Notes under the pieces: model-generated
The model's input: only the letters and a program-made list of their open reading frames with translations
Databases searched by the model: none
Told to the model about the DNA's origin: nothing
Shown here: in pieces, positions 53,903-64,000 of the stretch
Position numbering within the stretch: the first letter of the stretch is position 1
Layout: each line of letters begins with the position of its first letter
Assembly: GCA_947184155.2 (NCBI GenBank)
Contig: CAMXCT020006495.1
Coordinates: forward strand, 90,272 to 154,271
DNA from: Cladocopium goreaui
Lineage: Eukaryota; Sar; Dinophyceae; Suessiales; Symbiodiniaceae
Direction of reading: 5' to 3'
DNA length: 64,000 nucleotides
Translations under genes and position numbers: made by a program

Positions 53903-54274
53903 ATAAATAACTTCAGGGTTCAAGCAAACATCTTAGGCCTTTCAGGAGATCAACCTGGAGATGAAAACATCGTTGGTCAACTGCCGTTTCTGGCATACTT
54001 ATCAAGACGAAGATTGCGTGGGATCTGTGAAACAGATCGCACGCAAGGTGCATCGGCGTTTGTTGGAGTTGAGGCTCTTAGGTCGTTGGCTTCTGCGACT
54101 TGGCAGCTACAACCAAGGGCGCACCAACCAGCCACTGCGGTCAGCAGCAAGGTGAAAAAATGATGATGAATCCCGTTGTGGGCCGTGGGAACTGAGAAAT
54201 TGTAAATCTTCAGGATCAAAAACTAGCAAATTTCAAAGAAATCTTAACCCTCGAAAGACCAAAAGTCATATATG

Positions 54275-54620
54275 AAATAAGACCCAAAAAGTCATATATG
54301 AATGTCGGTTCTGAGGAGCTACGGAGGTCACCAGAGCCTACGGAAGGAAATATTTTGAACATTCGTGAATGTTAGACATAGTTACACACGCTCGATGCTA
54401 GGGGTACTGTAAGCTCTGTATCCCAATAGTAAGTGCCGTATGTACCTAGTATGTCCCCTATGTGCTTATAACCACCCCCGAGCCTCCAAGTAGTGTGGTG
54501 TAGTGTAAAGTAGTGTAGTTGTAGTTGTCGCGTAATGTGATGTATGTAATGTATTTGGTTCGTGTAGTGTAGTGTAGCGTAGTGCAATGTAGTGGTAGCT
54601 GTAGTTGCAGTTGCAGTTGT
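54275..54620. repeat. Inverted relative of the 35.2-36.1 kb repeat composite
   Basis: ATATGAATGTCGGTTCTGAG (54297) matches the dispersed element near 36020. GCTTATAACCACCCCCGAG followed by CCTCCAAGTAG (54462-54490) is the near complement of 35425-35460. A GTAGTTGTAGT-type minisatellite follows, as it does at the other locus. Confidence 0.75.
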
Positions 54621-54672
54621 AGTTGTAGCATGTTGCAGTCAATCATCGCAGCGTTTGCCGCATCCCTCGGAA

Positions 54673-55303
54673 ATGCCGGTGGCACCGCCGAAGGCCAAGG
54701 CTTCAGCGAGCCGGGCTGGGGATGGCTCCCGCCCGAAGTCTCAGCCGAAGAGGCGCACGAGGCGAGCTCCGGAACATTTCGATATGAACTCCCAAGAGCC
54801 GATGACATGGGAAGAAGTTCCGGACGAACAATTCCTACTGGTGGATGCCATCGCCGAGCACAACCAGCGACTCTGAAGGCCGGAGAAAGGAAGCTTCTGG
54901 CGAGCAAAGCTGCGAAGCCAGCACAGCTGCTAGAGATGGAACGCGACACCACGATACAGGAACTGAGCCGCGCTGATGAGAGTCGCAGCAAAACTGACAC
55001 TGGAACTGATTTTATCTGCATGCACTACGAATGGGCTAACCCAGGGCCGAAGAGTCCTACGTTGGCCACAACTATGACAAGGGAAGCCCCGCAGTATGGG
55101 CTCACCACCTCACACCGGACCAGGGAAGAACCACCGGTCCCCTGGAGCCAGGAACAGTGCGGAAAATGGAAGCATCGGGTCTGCAGAACAAAAGTCGTTC
55201 TGGAATGCGGCTATGTGGACCCTGCAAGAGCAAGCCAGACGAGGCAGATTCTGGATACTAGTGCATCCGCAGGGGAAACCATTCTTGGTCACATCCAAGG
55301 GTA
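54673..55303 (+). pseudogene. Copia-2 N-terminal region
   Basis: The ATG at 54673 begins MPVAPPKAKASASRAGDGSR, a basic leader, then EHFDMNSQEPMTWEEVPDEQ. Sense then passes to other frames (NAAMWTLQEQARRGRFWILV near 55200). No zinc knuckle or Gag core was recognised. The region is broken by two or three frameshifts before the long integrase frame begins. Confidence 0.5.
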
Positions 55304-57223
55304 ATGGAAGTGATCAACACTTCCCACGCAGCAGCGGGGATAGCCGAAGCCTCAGAAAAGAAGGCCGAAAGGATCCAATTGGCTGCAAATCATGAGTGGC
55401 TGGTTGAGGGTCTGACCAACCAAGCCGAGGAGCTTGCCCACACGATTCTTCAAGGAGTCCGAAGAATGGCAAGACATTTTCAGCCAACAAGGTTCCAAGA
55501 AAAGGTAACACGCCGAAGGACATCGGTGGCCTGTGGAGAGTGGGACAGAGCCCCCACAGTGTCCAACCACCGAGAAGTACTCTATCTTGACATCATCAGA
55601 GATAAGGAGGCGTGGAAAAGGGTGATGGAACAGGTGCAAGATATGTTCCGAGAAAGTTCGGTGCGACAGATCACCCTCACAGAAGGCAATGATCTCTACC
55701 ACAACATCTCTGACCTGATTCCATGGGAAATTGCAAGAATCCAACTGGCGAGAGCACCGGCCGCCAGACGACCCCCCACCAATTTTCCATTCACTCATCG
55801 GGCAGGAGTCTTCCTCCACAACGACAGCTCAATCACAGTGGAGAGTGAAGACATCCAGAATATAACCTTCCCGAGGCAGAAATTTGCCAAACCAGTTAAG
55901 CTGGGCATCATCGTATACGGGCAAGCCCGCGATGATGAACAACCCCAACAAAGTCCCCAGACAGAGATTCCCCAAGCAGAAGCGAGAGCAGCCGAGATCA
56001 GCTTTCCGGAATGTAGCGTTCCGAGAGACATCAAAAGGGCAGTGGCCCGACTGCACGTGAATTTGGGGCATCCAACATCAAATGATTTGGTCCGAATGCT
56101 GGCTCTTCACGGATCTATCACCCCGCAAGCTTTGTCCGCCGCCAAAAAGCTATGCTGCGCGAGCTGCGAGCAAATGCGGCAAGCACCAAGGAACAGACCA
56201 TCAAAGACGGTCAAATATCTGGGACAGCTGGGTGACAATGTGCTCATGGACATCTTCTATGCGAGAGATGTCAAAGGGGAAAACTACACTATGCTGGGAG
56301 TGATAGATGAGGCATCGAACCTGCATCAGGTCCGAATCCTCCCAGATAAAAACCCCACCACAGTCCTCGAAGCGTTCAAGGAAATGTGGGTACGACCCTA
56401 TGGGGCCCCGTACAAGGTGACTTTAGACCAAGATGGAAGCTTCGAAGGGGATATGTGGGAGTACCTTGTCAGAGCCGGAATCGAGACTGAGTACGTGCCA
56501 GCCGAGGCACATTACAAGCTTGGAAAGGCGGAACGAAACAACACAGTGTTCCGCGAGGCACTAAACAGGACAGCCGATTCCATGGCTGCAGCGGATCTTA
56601 CATCAATGGAGGAAACAGTGGAAGCCTGCATATACGCGTTGAACTCGGTACCCCGCACCCGAGGAATGTCCGCGTATTCCTGTGCGTTCGGGAAAATTCC
56701 CAGAATGCCAGGCGACCTGCTAACAGATGAAAACTCACTGGCCGTGGACGTAGACGAGCAACAACATCGTCTCCGGTCAATGATCTTCAGGGCCGAAGCA
56801 CAGAAGGCAGTTGCAGATGTCAACGTGGACATGCATCTGCGAAGAGCCCTGTTAAGAAAGACTGCTCACATGAGGGTCGACGACATAACCCCAGGAGCAA
56901 AGGTTGCAGTTTGGAGATCTCAACTGCATGGCCGCTCCACGAAGAAGCGAGGAGGGTATGTGATAGGCAAACTCATTGCCTGGGACGGCGCATCTGCTTG
57001 GATACAAATTGGTTGGCAAACCATAAAGGTCGACCGTGCCCAGATGCGACCCGCGTACGGGTTCGAGACATGGGTGCCCGATCAGTCCGATATCCAGGCA
57101 CTAAAGGATGCCGAACAAAATTTCATCCGCGGTGAAGTCCAAGAAGAAATCGGCGAAGGACCACCGGAGGAAGAACCTATATGGTTCCAGAGATTCAATA
57201 CGAGCCACTTGATCCGGGAATAG
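55304..57223 (+). CDS. Copia-2 integrase polyprotein segment
   Basis: An unbroken frame of 639 residues. The first 240 residues are the domain before integrase, with REVLYLDIIRDKEAWKRVME. The zinc-binding region has LHVNLGHPTSNDLVRML (His pair) and LCCASCEQM (Cys pair). The catalytic core has Asp in LMDIFYARD, Asp in VTLDQDGSFEGD and Glu in GKAERNNTVFREA, the D,D,E triad. A C-terminal SH3-like segment has GAKVAVWRSQLHGRSTKKRG. The frame stops at 57221-57223, while the coding sense continues in another frame from about 57190, so a single indel lies there. Confidence 0.85.
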   Translation: MEVINTSHAAAGIAEASEKKAERIQLAANHEWLVEGLTNQAEELAHTILQGVRRMARHFQPTRFQEKVTRRRTSVACGEWDRAPTVSNHREVLYLDIIRDKEAWKRVMEQVQDMFRESSVRQITLTEGNDLYHNISDLIPWEIARIQLARAPAARRPPTNFPFTHRAGVFLHNDSSITVESEDIQNITFPRQKFAKPVKLGIIVYGQARDDEQPQQSPQTEIPQAEARAAEISFPECSVPRDIKRAVARLHVNLGHPTSNDLVRMLALHGSITPQALSAAKKLCCASCEQMRQAPRNRPSKTVKYLGQLGDNVLMDIFYARDVKGENYTMLGVIDEASNLHQVRILPDKNPTTVLEAFKEMWVRPYGAPYKVTLDQDGSFEGDMWEYLVRAGIETEYVPAEAHYKLGKAERNNTVFREALNRTADSMAAADLTSMEETVEACIYALNSVPRTRGMSAYSCAFGKIPRMPGDLLTDENSLAVDVDEQQHRLRSMIFRAEAQKAVADVNVDMHLRRALLRKTAHMRVDDITPGAKVAVWRSQLHGRSTKKRGGYVIGKLIAWDGASAWIQIGWQTIKVDRAQMRPAYGFETWVPDQSDIQALKDAEQNFIRGEVQEEIGEGPPEEEPIWFQRFNTSHLIRE

Positions 57224-57570
57224 ACTTACTCAGACTTCCCGAAGCAGTGGCATCATACCAAAGGTCGGAACCACCAGAGTCCAGACTACCGAGCCTTGCG
57301 GCATCCAGAAGAGAAAGCATGCAACCAAGCATGGCATCAGCCTCCCAAGGAGACCCAGAAAGAGCAGCGCCCCAGGTGACAGGACAAGAAGCACCTGGCG
57401 AGGAAATGCAAGAAGACCGAGCAGAACCGGTCAAAAGATCAGCACCTCCAAGAGAGGACGAACAAGTAACCAAGAAAAGTGCGCTGGAAGGAGAGACGGC
57501 TCCAGTACCAGCACCAGCCGCGGCAGCACAAGGGATTCCAGCGGAAGCAACATACGTGCTCGAGCAAATA
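57190..57570 (+). pseudogene. Copia-2 linker between integrase and reverse transcriptase
   Basis: The frame reads a Pro, Glu, Ser and Ala-rich linker (for example REDEQVTKKSALEGETAPVP) and ends YVLEQI at the TA where the 2100-bp element begins. Without that element it runs on in frame into TPGVYGLIETGN at 59673. Confidence 0.75.
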
Positions 57571-59670
57571 CCTGTAAGATGAAAATAGTCTAAAAATACT
57601 CCCCGACTAATTTACTCCCGGGGGAGTAAATTACTACCCAAAAAATTACGTAAATCAAGGTTCAATTTCCGGGAGTAAATTTAGGCAAAGCAATGCAAAG
57701 TGCATTGCCCATAATGCAGTTTTCATTGCTCATAATGCAGTTTGCATTGCTCATAATGCAGTTTGCATTGCTCATAATGCAGTTTTCATTGCTCATAATG
57801 CAGTTTGCATTGCTCATAATGCAGTTTGCATTGCTCATAATGCAGTTTTCATTGTTCATAATGCAGTTTGCATTGCAAAAAGGAGTAAATATCGATTTAG
57901 CCCGGGGAGTAAATTTAGTCCTAGGAGTAAATTTAGTCTTTCAATTTACTCCTAAAAGGATCCCCGATGGTATTTCCACTACAAAAAGGGAGAACACGTG
58001 TACGGTATAAAATGGTCTGGGGAGAGATTTTTGTAGCTGAAATTGGTCTTGGGCACCCCTTTTTGTAATAAAGCTACCCTAAGCATTTTGTAGCCCCCCT
58101 GTTTGGCAAATACAACAAGCTTTTTGTAGGCCTCCAAAACGTCGAATCAAAAATGGAAGATGATGTGATATTAGTTCAGGTCATGAATTGCTGACTGCAT
58201 TTTGTAGTCTCATTGTGGCTGAATCATGTAATTTACAACGTAGCCCAAGAGAATCAGGGAATGCATTTTGTAGACAATGTATATCTATGTACCCTCCGCC
58301 GAATTTCCCTTACAAAATGATAGCAGACGGATGCAGATGGAACTTCACTTATTTTCTTGTGTTTGTCCTAATGCTGCCCCTACCTTTCGAGATCCCCAAA
58401 TGGCTAAAGAATTCACCACACAGCCAAGAAGTTCAGCATTTATCCAAATCTATCCATATCTATCCATTACATTTCATTACCATATTTCAGATGAAGTCGA
58501 ATGCATCTGTCGCACTTAAGTAAAATCATCACAGGCTGTGCCATGCCAAAGCGCGGTTCAAAAATTGTCTGGTTTACAAAACGGAGAGCACAAGAACTCT
58601 GGCTACAAAAAGCATATCTCAACGCTACTGCTTTTCTGCTCCCTCCCAATGCCACAGCTTCTCCGTGATGTCTCATTGTGGCAAATCTTGCATAGACACG
58701 CTATGCATTGCTACGCGATTGTCAAGGGCCAGGACTTGACCACATAAATCAAACTGCAAACAAAACTACGCAAAACTGTTGAACCAAACATGATTCAACA
58801 ATATAAGTAATAGGCACTATGCAAGTTTTGTCAAACCAGTCATTTGAATTCATTTGATGCATGCAGCTGTTCAACCAGGAACATTAATCAAGCACTCTGG
58901 CCTTCAGAAATGGATTGGACTGGAAGATCGTTCCGGCATTGATCGACCTACCGCATCGGATTCAAAATTAATTATTAGTGGAGCAGCACTGATGATTGGC
59001 TGAGGTCTGCAAGATTAAAGTCACCTCCACCAGGCCTATCCACCTGCTACAAAATGCGGGCCCCACCTCATGGCCCTACAAAATGACCAGTTTGGTCAAA
59101 CTCAAAAGCATCACGTGGACAGTGTTACCACCTTAGCCCAGACTGTCTTCGCAAACAAAAGAATGTGAAGACAATGAAGTTTTGTCAGCATTGCTCAAGA
59201 CAGAAATCTGCTCCAAAGCACGTAGATTAGGATAGACTAGCATCCATTAGGCCACTGATGCTTGCCTACAAAATGGCTCTTGGGGAACAAAAAAGTTCAG
59301 CAGAGTGATTGAGCAGAGATGATCAGAAACCAAACTGGTTGAGACTACAAAAAGCCTCGGGCTTATCTTAGTCGTACATGCATCTGGTTTCAGCGTTAAG
59401 AACAAAAATGCGAGTGGCTTTTTGTAGGCTCCACCTGGGTATGTGTGGGGCACCTGCAGCATCATTTTGTAGAGCTGCTTTTTGGGTTGGGCATAGCTAG
59501 GGGACCTGTGACCCCATATTTCATACCCACAAAACCGGTGCACAGCTGCTCACCCTATATTTCATCGAGGATCTAAAAGGAGTAAATTTACTCCAGCGAC
59601 TAAAGACTAAATCCTTATTTTTGACTAAATTGCTCCTAGGACTATTTTTAAACTATTTTGATCTTAGAGG
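57571..59670. mobile_element. 2100-bp TIR element on a TA target, nonautonomous
   Basis: TA at 57569-57570 and 59671-59672 flanks the element. The ends share inverted repeats of about 31 bases with four mismatches: CCTGTAAGATGAAAATAGTC at the left and the complement of CCTCTAAGATCAAAATAGTT at the right. Deleting the element and one TA restores the Copia-2 reading frame exactly. Inside, TTTTGTAG or its complement recurs at least twelve times, GGAGTAAATT recurs near both ends, and a 21-bp minisatellite lies at 57700-57875. No transposase frame is visible. TA duplication suggests mobilisation by a Tc1/mariner or related enzyme. Confidence 0.9.
57700..57875. repeat. 21-bp minisatellite, about eight copies
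   Basis: Unit ATAATGCAGTTTGCATTGCT plus C, with TTTGC or TTTTC variants. The unit is seven codons long, so several frames stay open and translate to a heptad repeat. This is not evidence for a gene. Confidence 0.95.
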
Positions 59671-59672
59671 TA

Positions 59673-61565
59673 ACCCCGGGCGTATATGGCCTGATCGAGA
59701 CAGGAAACGATGGATCACCGCCCATCGTCCGAGCAAAAGAGCGCCTGGTGAACCTCCCAGAAGTGTTTCAATCTGAGCACGAAGCACCAGACATTGGGTC
59801 CGATGATGACCTCCAGGTGGAGAGGTGCAACCCCAATTGGAGAGCGTGCTACACAGGCGACCAAGAGGTCTTGGTAAACACCATTCAGCTCACTCGAAAG
59901 GAGCAAAAGGCGCTGGACAGAGAAATCCCGTGGAGAGAAATCACCGCCAAAGGAGGAGAGTACCTCCAAGCCTTCAAGGAAGCTGCCGAAAAGGAATTTA
60001 AGTCTTGGGCAGAATGGGGACCCGTGATTCCTTTGACAGAAACAGAATAACGCGAGGTCTTCGCAGACAAAGCAAAGAGGAAGCGGATCTTGCGATCCCG
60101 AAGCTGCTACCGGGACAAGAATGTGGGAAACCCACCCCTACGAGCTAAAGCTCGAGTAGTGGTGTTGGGACACACAGATCCCGATCTCGGGCGGTTAACA
60201 AGAGACAGCCCGACACCAAGCCGAACATCGGAGATGATACTGCTCACAGTGTTCGTGTCAGGTGCCAACAAGCGGCTGCTTCGCTCAGGCAAAATTTGGA
60301 TTCTGAAGGCTGCAGACGCTAGCACAGCATTCCTGCTGCAGGGGTCTCAGCCAGAAGCTGAACGACCCCGCAAATTGTATATGACTCCGCCGTCAGATCC
60401 AATAGCCCAAGCTGTGAAAGGAGGTTGGAAAGCACCTCTGTACCGGATCGTAGGAAATGTGTATGGGCTCCAAGAGGTGATCAAGAAGCTCACAGAAGCC
60501 AACTTCGTGAGTTCTACTCTCGACAAGATGCTGTTCGAGCACCCGGACACATCAGGAGAGCTAGATTTAGCACTAGTGTACGTGGATCACTTTCTCATCA
60601 CCCACCGTGAAGATTTTGACTTCACTGTGTTGGAAAGTATGTTCACATGGGGTGGATGGACCACCGCTGAACAAGGATTCAAGTTCAAAGGCAAGGAACT
60701 GAAAGCCGTTCAGCAGGAAGGCGAACTGGTCCTCACCGTTAGTCAGCGCGAGTTTATCAAGGGAATGCAACGGGGAAAGGTCACGAGATCAAGATCCCAG
60801 CAAGACCCGAAGCTGACACCGGAAGAACTCACCGAGTTCAGATCATGTTGCGGATCGCTGCAGTGGCTGGTAAGCCAGACGCGACCTGACGGTGCAGCCT
60901 GCGTCTCATTGGCCAATCGAGGTACTGAAACCACGGTTGATGACCTTAAGACGCTGTACAAGCTAATGACGTACTTCCAAGCAACGGAAGAGGTTTGCAT
61001 CGTGATCAAGCCAATCGATCTGAACATGAGCACCCACGTGGTCTCATATGGTGACTGTAGTTGGGCGAACGCCCAGGGGATGCGATCACAAGAAGGGATC
61101 GTAGTGGTACTCGCACCTCCGGAGTGTTTTGAAGGCCGATCCCGGTGTACCATGATTGATTGGAAGACATGCCGTACACCAAGAGTAGTCAGATCCACCA
61201 TCGCAGGAGAGGCCTACGCGGCAGACGATGCGATTGACAGAGCCGCCTTGGTGAACTCTATCTTGACAGAATTGTTCACGGGCGAGAGCATTCTGAAGAC
61301 TGGACCCAAGCTTCCGCACGTCCATGCCACAGACTGCCGAAGCTTGTTTGACTCAGTGATAGCATCCAACCCATCGACGGAAGAAAAACTTGTCTTGCTC
61401 ACTATCAGAGCGATACAGGAAGCAATTGACACGAAGCTATTCCGATGGGTACCGACAACACAAATGGTGGCAGACGTCCTCACCAAAGATTCTGACCAAC
61501 TCAGATGGTCATTTCTACAATGGTTGAGAGACCCAATCTGCCAGCTTAAGGAAGTCTTGCAGTGA
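59673..61565 (+). pseudogene. Copia-2 reverse transcriptase and RNase H
   Basis: TPGVYGLIETGN starts the part after the insert. A TAA at 60048-60050 is in frame between LTETE and REVFADKAKRKR. The polymerase has RAKARVVVLGH, AADASTAFLLQG as motif A, and VYVDHFLIT (60576-60602) as motif C. YVDH replaces the usual YVDD, so the last catalytic Asp is His. RNase H shows Asp in SYGDCSWA, Glu in IAGEAYA, Asp in ATDCRSLFD and Asp in VADVLTKD, all in place. The frame ends at the TGA at 61563-61565. Apart from the stop and the motif C change the frame is intact. Confidence 0.85.
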
Positions 61566-61635
61566 GGTCAGAAACCCTGCAAATGACAACTTGACGCCTA
61601 CCAAGTAGTGGCCTCAGTTTAAAAACTGTGGGAGT

Positions 61636-62074
61636 GTGAAAACCGCACATGTATACATGTCTCACTTTTTGCATGACACGTCCGTACAGACTTTCACCCG
61701 ACGTGACTTTCGGCTCACTACTTGCGTAGGGCCCTTGAGTACTTGGCTGTGCAAGCCTGGGAAAAAGCGACCCACACCCGTCGCTTTCACAGAAATACCA
61801 GACAGTGGCGGCATTTGCACACTATGGCAATGAACGTGCAGGCCACTACCAGGCCTTGCTGCGCACTGAACCTACAAATCGTGGCCCCAATGCAAGCACC
61901 TTCTGGTTGTACTGTGATGATTGCCGTCAGCCGCAGCCATGTACCCATATCCCATTCGGCTTTCCTGAAGGAGTGACCTGCATATGGCTCAATCGCACTG
62001 AGGTGATGGAACTGCATGACTGGCAGCCGCCAGTTACCACTCCCCAGCCTAGTTGGTGGATAGTTTTGGGATAG
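61636..62074 (+). pseudogene. Fragment resembling the C-terminal part of a ubiquitin-specific peptidase
   Basis: The frame from 61805 reads AAFAHYGNERAGHYQALLRT, where A-G-H-Y fits the catalytic His of USP-type deubiquitinases. FWLYCDDCRQP follows in the place of the W...DD segment. An upstream frame gives PTPVAFTEIP, joined by an indel near 61800. TCIWLNRTEV ends the fragment. Divergent peptidases of this kind occur in dinoflagellates. No Cys box is present, so only the second half of the domain is here. The assignment is by pattern and tentative. Confidence 0.45.
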
Positions 62075-62079
62075 AATAC

Positions 62080-62490
62080 ATGTAAATTACTTATGGCACT
62101 TGACCTACTTACACAACTTACCAGTTAACTTAGGAAACTTAACTTTTTAAGAATTTTAAATTGTAGCTCTAAGTAACATAAGTTAAATATAAGTAACTTG
62201 CAATTTTTTGAACATGAAAAGAAATGTATTTTTGCAGTTTTTTCTTCATCATTGCGTTTTGCATTTTGATTTTTTGTGTTAAAGAAACCTTTGTTTCGTA
62301 AGTTTTCTTCGAATTTCTCTGCCGCACTTGAAAATTTGATGATGTTTTTGTGCTTTGGGTTGGACAATCTTAATTTGGAAAAAATACAAAATGAGAGAGT
62401 TGCTGCCCAAAGGGCCGCAGGATAGAACATCCACGGATGACCAAAGGCGTGCGACGTGGCATTCTAATTCGGTTTGGTTTCATGCCTGTG
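62080..62490. other. No supported gene
   Basis: AT-rich with many AACTTA and TAAGT motifs in both orientations, like the 35.5-36.0 kb region. Similar motifs return at 63000-63190. Confidence 0.5.
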
Positions 62491-62494
62491 TAAA

Positions 62495-62662
62495 AATGGA
62501 TGTGTAAGAATGTGTAAACCAAAAAATATCCACTTACACATGTGTAAACTGTGTAAACCAAAAAATCCACATACACATTTGTAAACCCCAAAAAAATCAA
62601 CTTACACATGTGTAAACCCAAAGAAATCCACTTACACATGTGTAAAATAATGTGTAAAAATG
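62495..62662. repeat. Tandem repeat with TTACACATGTGTAA palindrome
   Basis: Units of about 30 bases, CACTTACACATGTGTAAACC followed by CAAAAAAAT, repeated five times. Each core TTACACATGTGTAA is self-complementary. Confidence 0.9.
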
Positions 62663-64000
62663 TGTTTTGTATTTTGTGTTTTATTATTTTTTAATATGAT
62701 ATGCTTTTGCAGTCATATACGCATTTTCTCTCAGGCTGTGGCCTCATGGTCTTTCCAAGAGCCCAAACGCTTTTTACTTCGTATCCACCCTGTTGTCCAA
62801 ACGAGAAGAGGATAACAGATCAACAAAAAGACTCAGCATCACAAAACTTTTCCTGATAGGCTTCTCATAGAGCCGCCTTCCGACAAAAATATCAAAAATA
62901 AAAAATATTGTTTTAATCCGTTTCCAACCCAAACCTTGTTTTTTAGATGTTTTTATTCCAAGAAAAATAAAAGCTTTTTAAAAACCGAAAAAAATGTTTC
63001 CTAAGTTACTTAATGTTACTTATAAGTTATTTTAGTTTGATTTTGTTAACTCAAAAAAACTTCAAACAACTTACTATCTAGTTTATCTTTGGTAAATACT
63101 TACAACTACCGTAAAATAAGATAAACACTTAGCTTACTTAGCTTATATACACTAGGGTTGTAACTACTTTGCAACTAGGTTACATGTTACTTGCAAGTGC
63201 TTTAGACCAAAACCATCCACCAAGTAGCTGCTCGGGGGAATTGCTTCAGATGTTTGTACCACCTCCAACAAGGACCTGAATTCAAAAAAAAACAAAAAAA
63301 GTTTTCGCACCCTCTGCATTGCCACCGGTTTTTGGTATTGTGGCCTTGCATGCTGCCGATTTCATGCGGTCCTGATGCATGAGTTCAGTTTCATTGCAGA
63401 TCTCCACTCCCCTTAAGCCCTCACGTCCGGTGAGTGATCCCAGTAAAAGGACCACCAAAAGAAGCCCCCCCAAAAAAAGGGGCCACCAAAAGAAGCCCCA
63501 CAAAAAAAGGGGTGGTTCCGGGGATGTTTCACCATGCATCCTAAAGTGATGAACTCCCTGCGTGGGTAAGTCCAGTGGCTTGCACCAATTGTGAATGGCC
63601 TTTGCGCAGAGGAGGTATTAGATCAGGACTTCCAGTCCGCACAACATGGCATTTTGCCACCAGCCTAGTAAGCGACTTCGAAATAGATATCACCGCATGA
63701 AGCCTTTTGCGTACCCTGATAGCATCCAAAAGCAGACGATCCTGACACCATTGTATCACTCTCATTGCCGTCCAATTGCAAGCAGACCCGAGCTGCCCAG
63801 TTTTGACCGGCTCATGGCCGCTCCAATGCCGTCAAGACAACGCCATTGTGCCCCCAACGCTCCAGTTGGGTGACCCTCCCCCCTGCCCCCCAGAAACCCT
63901 GGAGTGTTACCCGTCCCCATGGCCACGAAAAGAAGCACAAAAAAAAAATCATGGCCACCAGAATCTCTTCGTCTCTTCTCTTCTCGGTCTCTTCCCACCT
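62663..64000. other. Right end, no supported gene
   Basis: Short frames without recognisable domains. A duplicated GGACCACCAAAAGAAGCCCC unit of about 30 bases with A and G runs lies at 63450-63525. TAAGTT-type motifs occur at 63000-63190. Confidence 0.5.

Larger units (their letters stand above)
54673..61565 (+). mobile_element. Copia-2: second Ty1/Copia retrotransposon
   Basis: The order is an N-terminal region, integrase (55304-57223), acidic linker, reverse transcriptase and RNase H (59673-61565). A 2100-bp TIR element (57571-59670) splits it. The coding sequence is less decayed than Copia-1: one stop (60048-60050), one frameshift near 57200 and several in the N-terminal part. After the pol stop, AAACTGTGGGAGTG near 61623-61636 resembles a polypurine tract with the start of a 3' LTR. 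No 5' LTR was found, and the minisatellite before 54620 suggests 5' truncation. Confidence 0.85.

Noticed and set aside
53729-53923. Minus-strand Ser/Pro-rich frame
   Set aside because: It is the translation of the GAT trinucleotide repeat.
57693-58010. A frame with a heptad repeat of Met, Gln, Phe, Ala and Leu
   Set aside because: The 21-bp DNA unit is seven codons, so the regular peptide is a by-product of a minisatellite inside a noncoding element.

Overview
The window looks like nuclear DNA of a dinoflagellate, most likely a Symbiodiniaceae-type genome. The evidence is: two Ty1/Copia polyproteins with dinoflagellate-style architecture; a 21-base remnant resembling the dinoflagellate spliced leader; intron-rich genes of repeated dinoflagellate families; long one-strand runs of ORFs; and abundant satellite and AT microsatellite DNA. 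I saw no rRNA, tRNA, CRISPR array or bacterial operon. Recognition is from memory and motif reading; no search was run.

Region 1 (about 1.4-30.3 kb) is one Copia element (Copia-1) taken apart by later insertions. In order it holds gag, a CCCH zinc finger pair, protease, integrase, reverse transcriptase, RNase H and a methyltransferase-like tail. A second ORF with a Tpt1/KptA-like ADP-ribosyltransferase fold follows. The interruptions are a 4.4-kb satellite block (3080-7442), an 803-bp insert (8945-9747), a 736-bp fold-back element (9904-10639) and a 12.2-kb DNA transposon (12497-24721). Removing the 803-bp, 736-bp and 12.2-kb inserts rejoins recognisable Copia sequence, with short target duplications. 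The satellite block is flanked by a 10-bp direct repeat, but its exact junction in gag is unproven.

The 12.2-kb transposon is the most interesting object. It has perfect 32-bp terminal inverted repeats and subterminal ACCTAAA repeats. An EnSpm/CACTA-like transposase on the minus strand is itself split by a 682-bp fold-back element with a 9-bp target duplication. Upstream of it are five further minus-strand ORFs, two of them RRM-like. A heptamer, TTACTTG when read along the genes, is strongly enriched in the element and clusters in the gaps 5' of most of these ORFs.

Region 2 (30.3-54.6 kb) is a mosaic of tandem repeats and two intron-rich plus-strand gene clusters. The first (36.9-44.6 kb) resembles a dinoflagellate methyltransferase-like family. 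The second (45.5-53.5 kb) has a C-terminal half that appears homologous, motif by motif, to the transposase of the 12.2-kb element.

Region 3 (54.6-62.1 kb) holds a second Copia element (Copia-2). It is split by a 2100-bp terminal-inverted-repeat element that sits on a TA target and exactly interrupts the reading frame. A ubiquitin-peptidase-like fragment follows. The last 2 kb shows repeats but no gene I can support.
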